Origin: Rotaria macrura
Taxonomy: Eukaryota; Rotifera; Eurotatoria; Philodinida; Philodinidae
Reading direction: 5' to 3'
Length of the DNA: 64,000 bases
Assembly: GCA_900239685.1 (NCBI GenBank)
Contig: OENT01000019.1
Span: forward strand, 186,001-250,000
This document shows positions 40,163-51,789 of this stretch, in pieces. The first letter of the stretch is position 1; each line of letters begins with the position of its first letter. Made by a program: the position numbers and the translations under genes. The notes beneath the pieces were generated by a model. The model searched no databases and was not told the DNA's origin. It saw nothing but the letters and a program-made list of their open reading frames with translations.

Positions 40163-43100
40163 AATTGAGAATTTTTAAAGTAATGAATAATGTCACTGTT
40201 ACAGACGCCTGACTATATATATAGTTTTTTCATATGATTCATCGCGTGCATCGTAAAAATAGCATATTTTCTTGTTCTTTTTTCTTGTTTTTACACCTGC
40301 GAAAGATGAGAAACAGAAAAAATTAAAGTGTATATTATTCATGAATATAAGGAGGCGCAAACAATAGTACAGTATCGAATGAGTCCAACATTTTGAAGTA
40401 ACTTGAAGTGAATCAAAACACAGCAGGTAAGCGAGAGTTTTTCTCTCTAAGTTTTTAGCATAAAATGAATTATTAATTAATACAAATGGCGACCTTTCTT
40501 TCAATGGTTTTTCAGCCTTGATCAATCAAAAAAAATTTATCGATCATTGTTCTCTCTCTCTCTCTTACTTTTTCTATCAGTATACATGTTCATATATATA
40601 TATATATATATACATAAAAAAATATATGTAACGCAAAACGAAAAGGCAAACATTTTATTTATTACTACGACTATTATTATTATCAAGATAAAATTTCGAT
40701 ACTACGCTTTAAATAAATATCTAAATATTTAATATCGATTGAAGTCGAATGTAGGAAGTATGACAACAATTCGAATTCGAGATATACATTCATTATTATT
40801 GCAAGAAAGAGAGTCATTCTCTTTCATGCTTTTCTTTTAATGTGTAGATGAATTGTTTGAAATTCATATCTGTAATCTCATTCTTCAGAAATGCAAATCA
40901 TTTTTATCTTTGATCTTCTTTCATATGAAAAGAAAAATAAGGTACCATTCTTTTCAAGATTGAAACATGTCGCCACATGAAGTCAAGTCATATGTTAATT
41001 TCACAAGTTTACAACGAATCTCAATAATTGAAGACAACTAATGCTTCAACAGTCATTATCGGCAGTTGTACTGACACTCTGGTCTGTCTGTCTCTCTCTC
41101 CCTCTCTGTTTCTCCTTCTTCTTCACTTTCCTTGGACTGTCCATAGGTCGCATGTACAAGTAATCGTTCTCGTTCTCACTGGCCATACACACAATTGGTA
41201 TTTGCGATCAAGCGTTAAGCCTTTTTGAAAAAATATACGCCTATCCTTTTGTATTCTCATCTTCATTTGCGTAACTATTCAATGTTCGATTCAAAATTGT
41301 ACACATAAGTTCTTGAACTACAAATAACAACATAACTAAAAATCACCGGCAATAGACGATAAAAGAAAAAAAAACGAAGACGATTGAAGAGTGCATGAAT
41401 GACGCAACGATATGTATAAGTGCAAATTGCAGCTTCGTAATCTCTCTTGAGGGTGGACGCGCGCGCGCGCGTACACTCACACACACAAAGGTCTTTTCCT
41501 TTTTTTTTTCAATATTTTCATTTTGTGCCTTTAGGCGATACATAAGCTATATGTATGATGTCTCACGTTATTCAAGAGGTTATAGAACGAGATAGTGCTA
41601 ATAAGCAACGGAACTGAGAATGTATTAAGTGAAAAGAAAAAAAAAGAAAAAAAATATCTTATATACATATGTATACATATATGTCTATGCTACATGGGTG
41701 AAATGCGAGACAAGGTGGAACTGAGCGGAACTTCGTATTGAATGAAATATGATCATCGAAAGCGAATAAGAAAAGAAAAGAATAAGTTTAATATTGTTCT
41801 GTGTAATTAAAATTTTAAAATTGTCTTGAAAAATGTTTGTAAATGAGAACTCATAAGTTGCTAAATAAACAAATAAAAAAAATGAAGTAACCTTGTATAT
41901 TCATGATGAGTGTATCATTATCATAAAAGAAGAAAGAAAAAGGCTGCTCACATACAAGTTCTTCAATAACTGATAAGTTTTGTTGATTTCCCTTGAAAAT
42001 AAAGAAAGACGAAAATGCAGTCGATGGTATCACGATCGAAGTAGAAAAAAAAGGCTGTATCCATTATAGGCACCTGCTGCCTCTCATCGCCATCAACAGA
42101 GTATTTCAAGATAAACTTCTCTCTTATTCAATATAAATTATAAAATAATCACTGTTTTACAAGGATCAAGGAAAATAAAACAATAACAATAAATTTTCAA
42201 CCTACCTATTCAAACATATATATATAATATAAATATATATATATATGTATGTATACGTGTGTGTGTATGTATATGGATGATGAATGCAAACAATTGACCT
42301 GGACTTTTTTACGCTACTCTGTCAGGCAAGCACGTGTATTTGTATTCTCTCTTCTTTTTTTTCTCTGAGAAGGACAATAAGAGAAGTAGGCGGGATGAAA
42401 AAGTAACGTTGCCACACTGCCGTCAAATGCGCTTTAGAATTGACTGAAAATATTTTTCTCTTCTTTCCTCGTTCTCTTTCCTGTTCTGTTTTTTGGCATT
42501 TTCATCTATTCATTCATTTATTTCTTCCTTCTTTTCGGTTGTTCGAGTGTCTCACTTATATATTGCTCTATAACAAAAAAAAAAGAAAGAAAGAAGGATC
42601 AAAGTTTAAGGTAGCCGCCTCTTCTTGCTCTGTGTCTCATTCACTCGTGAACTAAAGTTTGAACGAGACACGAAGTGATACAAATCACGGTCGACAAACG
42701 AAAAGATGATGTTCATTCACACTCATGTATGCATAGTAGATGACAATTAAATAGGGCTCAATCTCAATCTGTCTATCATACTTTTCTCGTCTTTTTCTTC
42801 CTCTTATTATTGAGACAGCCACAACGCTTGTGTATAATGATACATGAAAAGCAATCAAATTGAGCTATGTAATCACGGATCGAAAGTGTTTTTATGAGTC
42901 GTTCTTAATGTAGTCGGAGAAAAAAGATTTTTTACGAGCCTAGTTTCAACTTGCATCAAGGTGATATGACTATTAATATACGTAACTTAAAATACCGAGA
43001 GCACTGAATAGATTATTTCTAGTAAATTTGTCAATTTCACGAATGTTGATTTCATGAGAAAACAAACCATGAATGAGCGATGAAGTTTCATTGGATTTCC

Positions 43101-46100
43101 TTCTGCTATTATTTATTCAGTAAGAAAAGAAAGAAAATTTTTGTATGAGACTTAGAATCGCTGATCTGTTATAAATTCAATTTTCATTGCGATTCATCGA
43201 TATGTACAAACGAAGGACAAAATTTAAATAAAAGACTAATATAACTGTTTGTAAGAATTTGAAAAAGAAAAACAGTTTTCATCTAAAACAAGTAAATAGA
43301 ATTTTCAATGTTGAATTCTCATGCAACATTAAGAATAATTCTAAGTTGAAACAATATGTTTAATAATATTTAAAATTGAATGAACAATATCGACGCATAG
43401 ATGATTTTCAAACACCGACATAGTTGATCTTTGTCAAAAATAAACATGAAAGTCATTCTTGGAATCGTCTCGTTATTCTATAATTCATATTTGTTTATTG
43501 AATAATAAGAGAAAATTTGATTAATTCTAATTGAATTACGCAAACTGAGAACACACGACTATTGAACACGTTCAAGGATAGACTTACACATCACATACAA
43601 TGAAGTTATAAAGGGAATAAACAGCTAAAAATTGGATTTATACGGCTTTTATCTATGATCTTTTCCATTCTACATTTTCAAATATATCAATCGTATTTGG
43701 TTTTGATACATTTATCTCTTATTTATATTTTAAATTAACTACTTACCCGTGTTTGAGCATCTCTGTATGTATGTTGTCACTTGAAAGTTATCATAAGATT
43801 CTATTATTTACTATCGAAACCTTGATTGTCGATTATCAATGAATCTAGTCTTACGATCGACGGTGACTTATTGTTTACATTTGAGATTCCCTTGTATGAT
43901 ATATGATACAAAATCAACATGAAATTATCAGTTTTTTCTTCTTTTTTTTTATCATTGATCTTATATAATGTCAAATAAGTGTACTAGCATTTACAACCTG
44001 TAGGTTAATAATTATACTTGAAACCTTATATTTTATGAAAAGTTCACTCATGCAAACAAAACTTTACGAAATGAAAATCACATTTTTCAATTTGAAAAAT
44101 AAAATATTGAAGCATGATTTTCATTATTAGACTGATCATGAAAGGAAATCATTAGGGAAAAATTTTTTGTTCGATTCATAAACATCATCGATATATTAAG
44201 ATCAATACATATTTAATTGAAGAATACAACCTTGTTTAAAAAAGATAACTCTAGATTTTCCATTAAATAATTGTGTGAATATGATATCATAGCGCAACTA
44301 CTTACCAGTTCTGTAGGTGCATAGAAGATATAATCGTATATAAATAGAGTGTATAACATCTCGGTATTTGATTTCATGTTTATAATCTTTACATGACTTG
44401 CATACACATAAACCCTACATGAATGAATAAACGTTCACCTAACTATATGTTGCTATACTGATAGTAACCTAAAAAAACATACGATGTTCAAATAGTCATT
44501 TGCGTTAATGCTTCTTTTGTTAATATCTTTATTAATCGATATTATTACAAAAGAACTTAGTTTCAGAATTCTTATTGGTCTAAAACAAGGTCTAATGTTT
44601 CATCTGGTTTATCATTCTGAACAATACAATTTTTTTAATGATGTTTCAGCCATAAAACGAACATTTTCATCATGAAAAATGATTAATGACTATACTGTGT
44701 AGCAACATATTCATGGCATCGAATGATTACATAGCTCCACAACAATGCTGTGCACTATCATGGTTTCCAAGTTGAATCCTATAAAGTTATTATTCATGTA
44801 GCTCACTACGTTAATGGTTATACAAAAGGTCTATTTGAATTGATGAAGGTTTGCAAACATTCTCTATTTTATAGAAATTCACAATGCCGTAATCTTTATA
44901 AAACGACTAACTCAACAACAAGAGTATTTTTTTTATCAACCGTCGTCTCGGATGCTATAATGATGCATTGAAATTTGAATTTTTCTTCATTACAAAAAGG
45001 GAATTGGTCTATTATTTCAACTGAATATGGCTTCAGTCCAATGTTCATAAACATGAGAAATTGATCATTTACATTGATAAATATGTACATGTATATATAT
45101 ATATGATAATCTCATTCAAGAAAAAATTCAAATGGTACAGTTCTTCATCATATTCTTTGATGCTTAGTAGTCGATTTCATATTGATTCTGGTAAATAGAA
45201 CTCTTAGTTCACGCGATAGCGTGACCGTATATTCATGACTTGTGTAAGAATAATTAATGCACATTGAAAAAGATATGAACACATTTGTTATTATACTCAC
45301 ATGTGTTAACCAAAAACAAAAAACGGATATTCATAAGTTCCGAAGAGAAAAACACACTATATTCGAATAATGTGTTGTGACCTAAAACAATCGGCTTTCA
45401 AGAAAAGTGACAATGCTTCTTGAATTAATTACTTGTTTAAAAAATAATGGAGAACTTTCTTGGGCATCACACACTTATTGGATAGAGATGAAAAAAAAAA
45501 GAGAAGATATAAATTCATTAATAGAAACATGACTTGTCTGTCAGAAGAAAAATGCCATAGTTATACAAAACAACATATTGCGTATGTATTTTGTTCTTTG
45601 ATTGTACTACGTTTATTAGAAAATAAAAACGTCAGCTTAGATATTCACCTACTTATGGAACATAGCATGTTTCGTGAATGTGTTTATAATTCAACACGAT
45701 ACAACACAATAGTGTGATATTTCACAAATTGATCAAATGTCTTAACTAGTTGAAAATTTGTTCAGTATTCCATGAGAAATTTCAAGTCGAAGAATATAAA
45801 AATAGTCTGACAAAACAAACCAAACAGATTGTTCATTGATTAACTGTTTGTCTTTTGATGAAGAATATATTAGAACAACTGACTATGACTATATCATGAC
45901 ATTTTCTTCTCTAATTATGTATTTAATGGTAACATTTCTGGCATTTTTTTCTCTAATCTAAATAGTTATTCTAGTTATGTCATAATTGTATAATAAAAAA
46001 CGGCCCAAAGATAGACAATCTTTTTGCTATTTTTCATGTTATAGATGTCATTCCTATTTGAGAAATAACAGTAACATCAAAGACTTATGGTCACTTTATT

Positions 46101-47429
46101 CATCGATCGACGCCCTAACAGAATTTGTAGTGATTCTTTTCATTTTTGTGATAATCTGACATATCGTAACACCTGTTAATTATGCACATATTGCATTAGT
46201 ACAAAATCTAATACAGCCAATATTGATAAAACTAGATGTTCAATTACAAAATACTAATTAGATAAGGTTTTAAGGTTTCTAATGTCAAGTTTACTTCGAA
46301 TAAAAAAAGCAAAAACGAATGGAATTATTAACGATACAATTCTTCTTGAACTCTATTAAAATGTTAATCTTGACTTATCATCTCGCTTCTTATTATGGTT
46401 TAAATGATCAGTTGTACGTTATAGCTCAACAAGTACAATGTTTTTTTCTTGGTGAGAACGACCTATATTATTGGTGTTTTTTTTTACATTCAACTGTACT
46501 TCAGTGAGCAGTGGTTTATGTAAAAGTCCATCTAATTATATGTGATGTATCAATAATAGATGATCGTTGTCTATTTTTATTTGTCGTTCATTATGATTTC
46601 ATTCGAGCATACGCTTATCACCCAAAGAATCAATGAATTGACATACATTGTGAGAATGAATGGTAGTAGTGCAAGATTTTAATCACTGGAACTTCATATA
46701 ATTGATTCAGTAACGATCGGGGATTTATTTTCATTACTGAATCAATATGGCAAAATATTAGTTTAATGATAAGTACTCTCAATTGCTTAAGTATAATTTG
46801 GTCGATTCTCTGGATATGAATATTGATCAACATTTTTGTTCAATAATCGAACTTTTGAAGAAAATTGTAATATGTGAAGAAAAAAGTAAAATTGAATATT
46901 TGTCTTTTGAAGAATAATTAGAAATATGTATTTTCGATAAGATTTGAGTTGAATTGTTGAAGTAATTATTAGTATAAACAAAGTGAAGACACAGTTACAG
47001 ATCACAGTGATTTCTTCTTATTCCCTCTTTCGTACAGGTCATGTATTGAAAAAGAAAAGAATACACCGCATGTGCGAGGGCAGTTCATATGTTCACTTTT
47101 CGAGCAACTCATAAGTCATGCTCATTTTAAATCTTACCTTTTTTTTGTTCTATCAGTCACGTTTAGCTGAACAGTTCAAACTGTCATATAGCCTTTACTA
47201 TTGCTATTTAACTTTTATCACCGTTACTGTAGTTTTAAAAAAGAACGAAAACAAGGTTATCTCATCGATGAGCTCATAAGCAAATATTCGCCACATTACT
47301 GTAGAGTATTTTTATCATACATGGGTCCATAGTTTACCGTTTGTTTTAAATATCGTGCAAATACACCTTGATAAGTATATATCAAGCAACATTTTTGTAT
47401 TTTCTCTTATCCTTTACAGCTCTTCGGCG
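40163..47429. other. Gene-poor spacer upstream of dystrophin and of the membrane-protein pair
   Basis: This 7.3-kb stretch lies between divergent genes and should contain both promoters. It holds TA repeats near 40595-40612 and 42215-42245, an alternating GC tract at about 41458-41471, CT-rich segments at 41085-41130 and 42440-42540, and polyA/polyT runs. Plus-strand open stretches at about 44750-44971, 45460-45717 and 46319-46507 are broken by stops and share no frame; they look like either decayed coding sequence or chance. No gene can be supported. Confidence 0.6.
47419..47420 (+). promoter_or_regulatory. Candidate trans-splice (or 5' UTR) acceptor before membrane gene 1
   Basis: A T-rich tract ending tcctttacag lies with its AG 9 bases before the ATG at 47430. 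This fits a spliced-leader addition site or the end of a 5' UTR intron. Confidence 0.35.
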
Positions 47430-48239
47430 ATGCAAGTTTTACTTCTTCTTTTTGTATTTATTGTATTCAATGTTTCACTATGTCGATGTGAAACGCTATC
47501 ATGCAAGTTCGTATTCGTTCGTAGTCATTAGATGTATTTTGTTTTGTTGATTGAAAATTTATCTTCTAGAACGAATTGTTCAACAGATGAAGAATGTTGG
47601 CACCAAGCATTAGCTTATCATTCATCCGATTTAATCGAACAACTATTTTCCTTCGGTAGTCTTTCGGTTCATGTCGATCGATTTCAAAGATTTCATTCCG
47701 AAGCGGTTCGTTTTAAAGTTGCTTTTTTTTTAAAAATATACATATTTAAGCTAATCTATTATTGACATAGTTAAATGATAGTATATTACTTGTTGATAAA
47801 ACACTTGAAAGTCATTTATTAAATGAATCGATTGATACTAATCTAACTATGAATATATTTGCAGCAACGAAAACGCTTCTTATTGATCTAGTAAGATAGA
47901 TATCTATTCAATAGAAATAGCTACTTTAACTTTCATTGAATGTTGTTCGTTTTTCTTTCATAGTGCATCAATTTAACGAAAAATCCCGTCGACAGCATTG
48001 AAAATCTCCCATCATTGTTCTGTTCATTATCAACATGCAGTTCCAATGCAGACAATTTCACAATAATGTTTATAATTACTGTAATTATTACTGGTTTAAT
48101 GGTCATGATTTGTCTTGTTCAATCATTTCAAACATATCGTCAAGCTCATCTTCCGAAAAAAATTCTCAGACGTAATCTAGCAACGAACTCATTGTCAGTT
48201 AATATTTCAAACGTAGATGTGCAATCTACTATTTTTTGA
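47430..48239 (+). CDS. Small type I membrane protein, Cys-containing, family unknown (copy 1)
   Basis: Four exons: 47430-47506, 47570-47717, 47771-47890, 47964-48239; 206 residues. Phases 2, 0, 0. The start gives a classic signal peptide (MQVLLLLFVFIVFNVSLC), then CKTNCSTDEECW, an acidic and hydrophobic ectodomain with N-glycosylation sequons (NCS, NDS, NES, NLT), two more cysteines (LFCSLSTC), one membrane span (FIITVIITGLMVMICLV) and a basic cytoplasmic tail ending VQSTIF. Exon 3 was picked by requiring phase 0 on both sides; another acceptor nearer 47865 gives a shorter exon but breaks phase. Copy 2 downstream has the same exon plan. I do not recognise the family; receptor, adhesion and secretory roles are all open. 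Confidence 0.68.
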
Positions 48240-48366
48240 ACTATTGACAAACAAAGAACAAAAAATGAAATCTATTTCATACATATATATATATATATAT
48301 ATATGTCTCTTGTTTCTATTATTAATTTAGTATAACACTTTTTTATTTGTAAACTTTTTTCTTTTC

Positions 48367-48368
48367 AG
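48367..48368 (+). promoter_or_regulatory. Candidate trans-splice acceptor before membrane gene 2
   Basis: The tract aacttttttcttttcag is a strong acceptor whose AG is 10 bases before the ATG at 48379 and about 130 bases after the stop of copy 1. The gap is short for a normal promoter, so a polycistronic transcript resolved by spliced-leader addition is plausible. A TA repeat at about 48281-48303 occupies part of the gap. Confidence 0.4.
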
Positions 48369-48378
48369 ATATAGATCA

Positions 48379-49105
48379 ATGCAGTGGAATATTGGTATCA
48401 TTTCGATTTTTGTCTGTATTGTTGTAGTTGTTATCGGACGTCGTGATTTATATGATACGAAATGCAAGTAAGATTCTATTTCTCAAGATTCTTACATTAG
48501 GGTCTTTGCTTTATCGTAAATTACTACAAGACGAAAATGTAATACTGCAACAGGTACACTCAACTGCTGGAAAGAAACAACGAACGGTTTTGCCTATGGC
48601 TTATCAACAGCTATGATTGATTTTTGTCAAATGATACTAAAAATTCGTGATCTTACCAATGAAAGAGTTAGTTTTAATTTTTCACGTTTCTTCGAATGTA
48701 ACATATTTTACTTTCTATGTAAATCAAGGAAAGTTGGTATAATAAAAGTCGTATTATACTTACGGAGCAAATCGAACAATATGAACTTGATGACGACGTT
48801 CAACAACTAACAAAACAAGACATTGAAAACGTAGCGATGTCTCTATTAGATAGCGTAAGTAATAGTTACTTGGTCATATGTAACTTTGATTTTGTTCTTA
48901 TTAGTGTTTTCATGCTTCATTGCATATCATTCCATCTGAACCATCGTGTCCATCATGTTCCGAAGCTCAAACAACAACTGTGAAACGATGGCGTATTTCA
49001 TCCATAGTTCTCATCTCAATTGGCGTATTATTTGGTGTTCTTATTTTACTGTTGCATGCTTTCTATATTTATTATACTCGTCGTTTATATGTATCAATTA
49101 AATAA
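48379..49105 (+). CDS. Small type I membrane protein, Cys-containing, family unknown (copy 2)
   Basis: Four exons: 48379-48467, 48531-48666, 48729-48854, 48905-49105; 183 residues. Exons 1 and 2 together are 225 bases in both copies, and all three intron phases agree with copy 1. It has a signal peptide (MQWNIGIISIFVCIVVVVIG), CKRKC, then NCWKETTNG, a helical ectodomain (IILTEQIEQYELDDDVQQL), CFHAS and CPSC cysteines, a membrane span (ISSIVLISIGVLFGVLILLL) and a short basic tail. Sequence identity with copy 1 is low, but Cys order, exon plan and C-terminal span match, so they are diverged tandem duplicates. AATAAA overlaps the stop codon and another copy lies at about 49302. Function unknown. 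Confidence 0.68.
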
Positions 49106-49427
49106 TAAATAATTCTTGTGTCATGATCATAAATGTTGATTTGTTGGATAAAAAACAATCAATCGTTGTATCCTTTCTGAATGAACATTTCGAAACAATC
49201 AAAACCATAGTGCATGAATGATATTTGTAAAGGTTTTTTTTTTCTTCTTGACAAAAAAATATAGAGCGTAAGCAAACGGGCACAAAACAGAATAATTATG
49301 AAATAAAGAGAACGAAAAGAAAAAGAAAATGAACAGAAACCATGAAATGGGACGAGTGTAAAAGAAGATACTTGTTGACAATGTGGGAGAAGATGAGTTA
49401 TAGATTTTTTTTATACATTTCCTTCTG
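49106..49427. other. Convergent 3' spacer between membrane gene 2 and Tribbles
   Basis: Only 322 bases separate two stop codons facing each other. No coding sequence is seen. On the minus strand no AATAAA was noticed here; the nearest falls inside the last exon of membrane gene 2 at about 49068, so the transcripts may overlap. Confidence 0.5.
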
Positions 49428-50685
49428 CTATTCACATTCGAAATTTGGCACAACGGCATCTTCTTTTAGTGTCATTTCGTTATTATTATTATTATTATTA
49501 TTTATACTATTATTATTCAATACAATTAATTCTTCACTATTAATGGTACTTGCAACTGATGTATTCATTGATATGGTCGATGCACTCCTATCACCACCGA
49601 ACCAAACATGTCCGAGTATGTCTTGAGTAAGAAGACGTTCTTCAGGTTTAACACGAATTAATGATCGAAGTAATGAACGTGCTTTCAATGAAATTGTTCG
49701 AGGTATATCAGGACGACAACGTCCTATCTTAATGAACAATCCAACTAATGTTCGATCACAAAACGGATATCGACCAAAAAGCATCGTATATAAGATTATT
49801 CCTGAAAAAATAAGGGAATTTTCCTTTCACAATTCTACGTCAGTTAAATGTTCTACCTAAACTCCAGGAGTCAGCCATTTTTCCGGAATACATCTGTCTG
49901 TTAAGAACAATTTCAGGACATGCATATACTGGACATGAAAATCGTGACGATACAAAATCGTTTGTTGTTGTTGGCGTTGCAAGCATGATAGCTTCATCAA
50001 TACCGGTTAACAATAAATGTGTATTTGTATTATCATTAAATATAATTTTACGTAATTTTAAATCACGCACAATTAAACCAACACGATGACATATTTCTAC
50101 AGCACGAACAATTTGAGAGAATAAATTTCTGGCTTCATGTTCATTCAAACGATGTTTATCAGTTATATATTGATGAAGATTATTTGTATAATTTGGATAT
50201 AAAACGATAGCAGTACGATCAAGTGATATGATATCACGAAAAAAATGTATATGATATTTATTGGCCATTTGTTCTAATGTTAATTGTGAGTTTTTATTAG
50301 ATAATTGTAATATTGACAGGAGTCGTTGATAAGGTTCTAAACGTTGACGAACAATTTCAAGTGAGAATTCTTTATATAATAATGCTTCACCAGTTGGAAT
50401 ATGGCGAGCGCATTTAAAATCATCTAATTTTGTTTCACTTAATTCATATTCACCAATAGTGCGTGCAGATGGTAGTGATGGGATATTTGGTGTAGCTAAG
50501 GCAGCAAATGGATTAAGAAGATGAATAGCATCCGGTGTAAGAGGACCTGATGAATCAGCTGATTGTGGAAACGGAGTCAATGGATTGGAATTTCTTGGAG
50601 ATGTGGATGTTTGTGTTAATAAACGAAGATCATCATGTTTAGCTGACGACGGCGAAGAAGCAGTAGAAGAAGAAGACGACGACAT
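49428..50685 (-). CDS. trib: Tribbles pseudokinase
   Basis: Two exons, 49857-50685 and 49801-49428 (minus strand), 400 residues. After a Ser/Pro-rich N-terminus the kinase fold starts at about residue 85. The Lys of subdomain II is kept (LLYKEF), the catalytic loop reads IVRDLKLRKIIF as in Tribbles, and the metal-binding DFG is absent (LLLTGIDEA). Later motifs are CPVYACPEI, YSGKMADSWSLG and FGRYPF. The C-terminal lobe ends GHVWFGG, in the place of the MEK-binding HPW motif, and the tail has DAVVP, resembling the COP1-binding DQxVP motif. Tribbles proteins scaffold COP1 ubiquitin ligase and modulate MAPK and C/EBP signalling. A poly-Asn run, encoded by ATT/TTA repeats, precedes the tail. Catalysis is unlikely. 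Confidence 0.94.
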
Positions 50686-50781
50686 TGATTTTCTTTGTAT
50701 ATGTATATATATGTATGGATACGAGCAAACGAAGAAAAGACGAAGTAAAGAGAGTTCAATTAAAAAATAAATAAAATATGA

Positions 50782-51789
50782 TTAGAACTGTTCACTAATA
50801 TCTGACTTGAGTATCGATGAAATTCCAGTTGCAGCATTACTAGAACATAAAAAGACACGACAATATTAATCTAATCGGTTTCACTAGCTAAGTTTACAAA
50901 TAGACATAACGTATACAATCATGCATACACATATATATATATATATATATATACATATATATACGTATGCGTGTGTGTATATATCACAGAAAGATGAGAG
51001 AAAGAGTAAGGGATAGAAGGTATTGTTGCGAAATCGAACTAGTATTGCGCAAGTCATCGCCAAGTCCGACGTATGGTTGCTTAATCGCTAGCTAAAGTTA
51101 GACAAGAGAGCTTATGCAACTCTTTCTTCTTTTTAGTTCAATTCATGTGAAAAGAAAGAAATTCGTTTTCTTCTTTCATTTTATCAGTCAGGTACTTATT
51201 CAAGGTCAGCAGAAAAAAATTCCATCAAAAAACTTCCTTTCGATTCTTCATAGTATAATTCTGTCGATCAGTGTAATTATTGTTCAATCAAAGAACAAAA
51301 ATCAATCATGTACATTTTTGACCATGCCCTTTGTCTATTCAATAAGAATATTAGTTAGTTGATTACGTTTGCTCAGAGTTGTTTTCTGTTAGCACACATA
51401 TGTTTGTGGCAGTATGTATACCCATGACCTTCTATTCGTACATCAATTTGACAAGGACAATGTCTCGTTCATTTCTTCTTTGTCAATATTGGATTGGCAT
51501 TAAGATTTCACACTGAATGCTAAGAATCTACTTGTCTTCATAGATTGTATATAAGCATTATATGAAGATGAGACACTTCGATGATATTAATCAGAATAAA
51601 GAAATAGACACGAACATTATGAAACAAGATAGCAATAGGACCTTACCCATTTTTAATCTCGTTCGTATTTACAAATAAACCAGAGCCAGAAAGTTCATTA
51701 ACAAGAAAACCAAGAGACAAAACCGATTTAGCCAAAACTCCAGAAACATTTGAATTGCCGGTTGAATGTTTTGATATGTTATATGCCAT
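50782..51789 (-). CDS. Possible 66-residue two-exon gene, unknown function
   Basis: Exon 51647-51789 (MAYNISKHSTGNSNV through NTNEIKN) ends phase 2 at a consensus GG|GTAAGG donor. A TTCTAG acceptor opens 50782-50839, which stays in frame to TAA (SSILKSDISEQF). The product would be soluble, Ser/Asn-rich, with a short hydrophobic stretch (GVLAKSVLSLGFLV). It lies directly upstream of Tribbles on the same strand, so it could instead be an upstream ORF in a long 5' UTR. No family is recognised. The 807-base intron has only AT repeats (about 50930-50962). Confidence 0.4.

Noticed and set aside
40199..40525. Minus-strand open stretch just upstream of the dystrophin start
   Set aside because: It lacks a donor in a phase leading into the first coding exon and has no recognisable sequence; more likely 5' UTR or promoter.
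48468..48530. AG at 48500 as the exon 2 start of membrane gene 2
   Set aside because: It gives a stop after five codons; the AG at 48530 keeps frame and restores the CKRKC cluster and the exon plan of copy 1.
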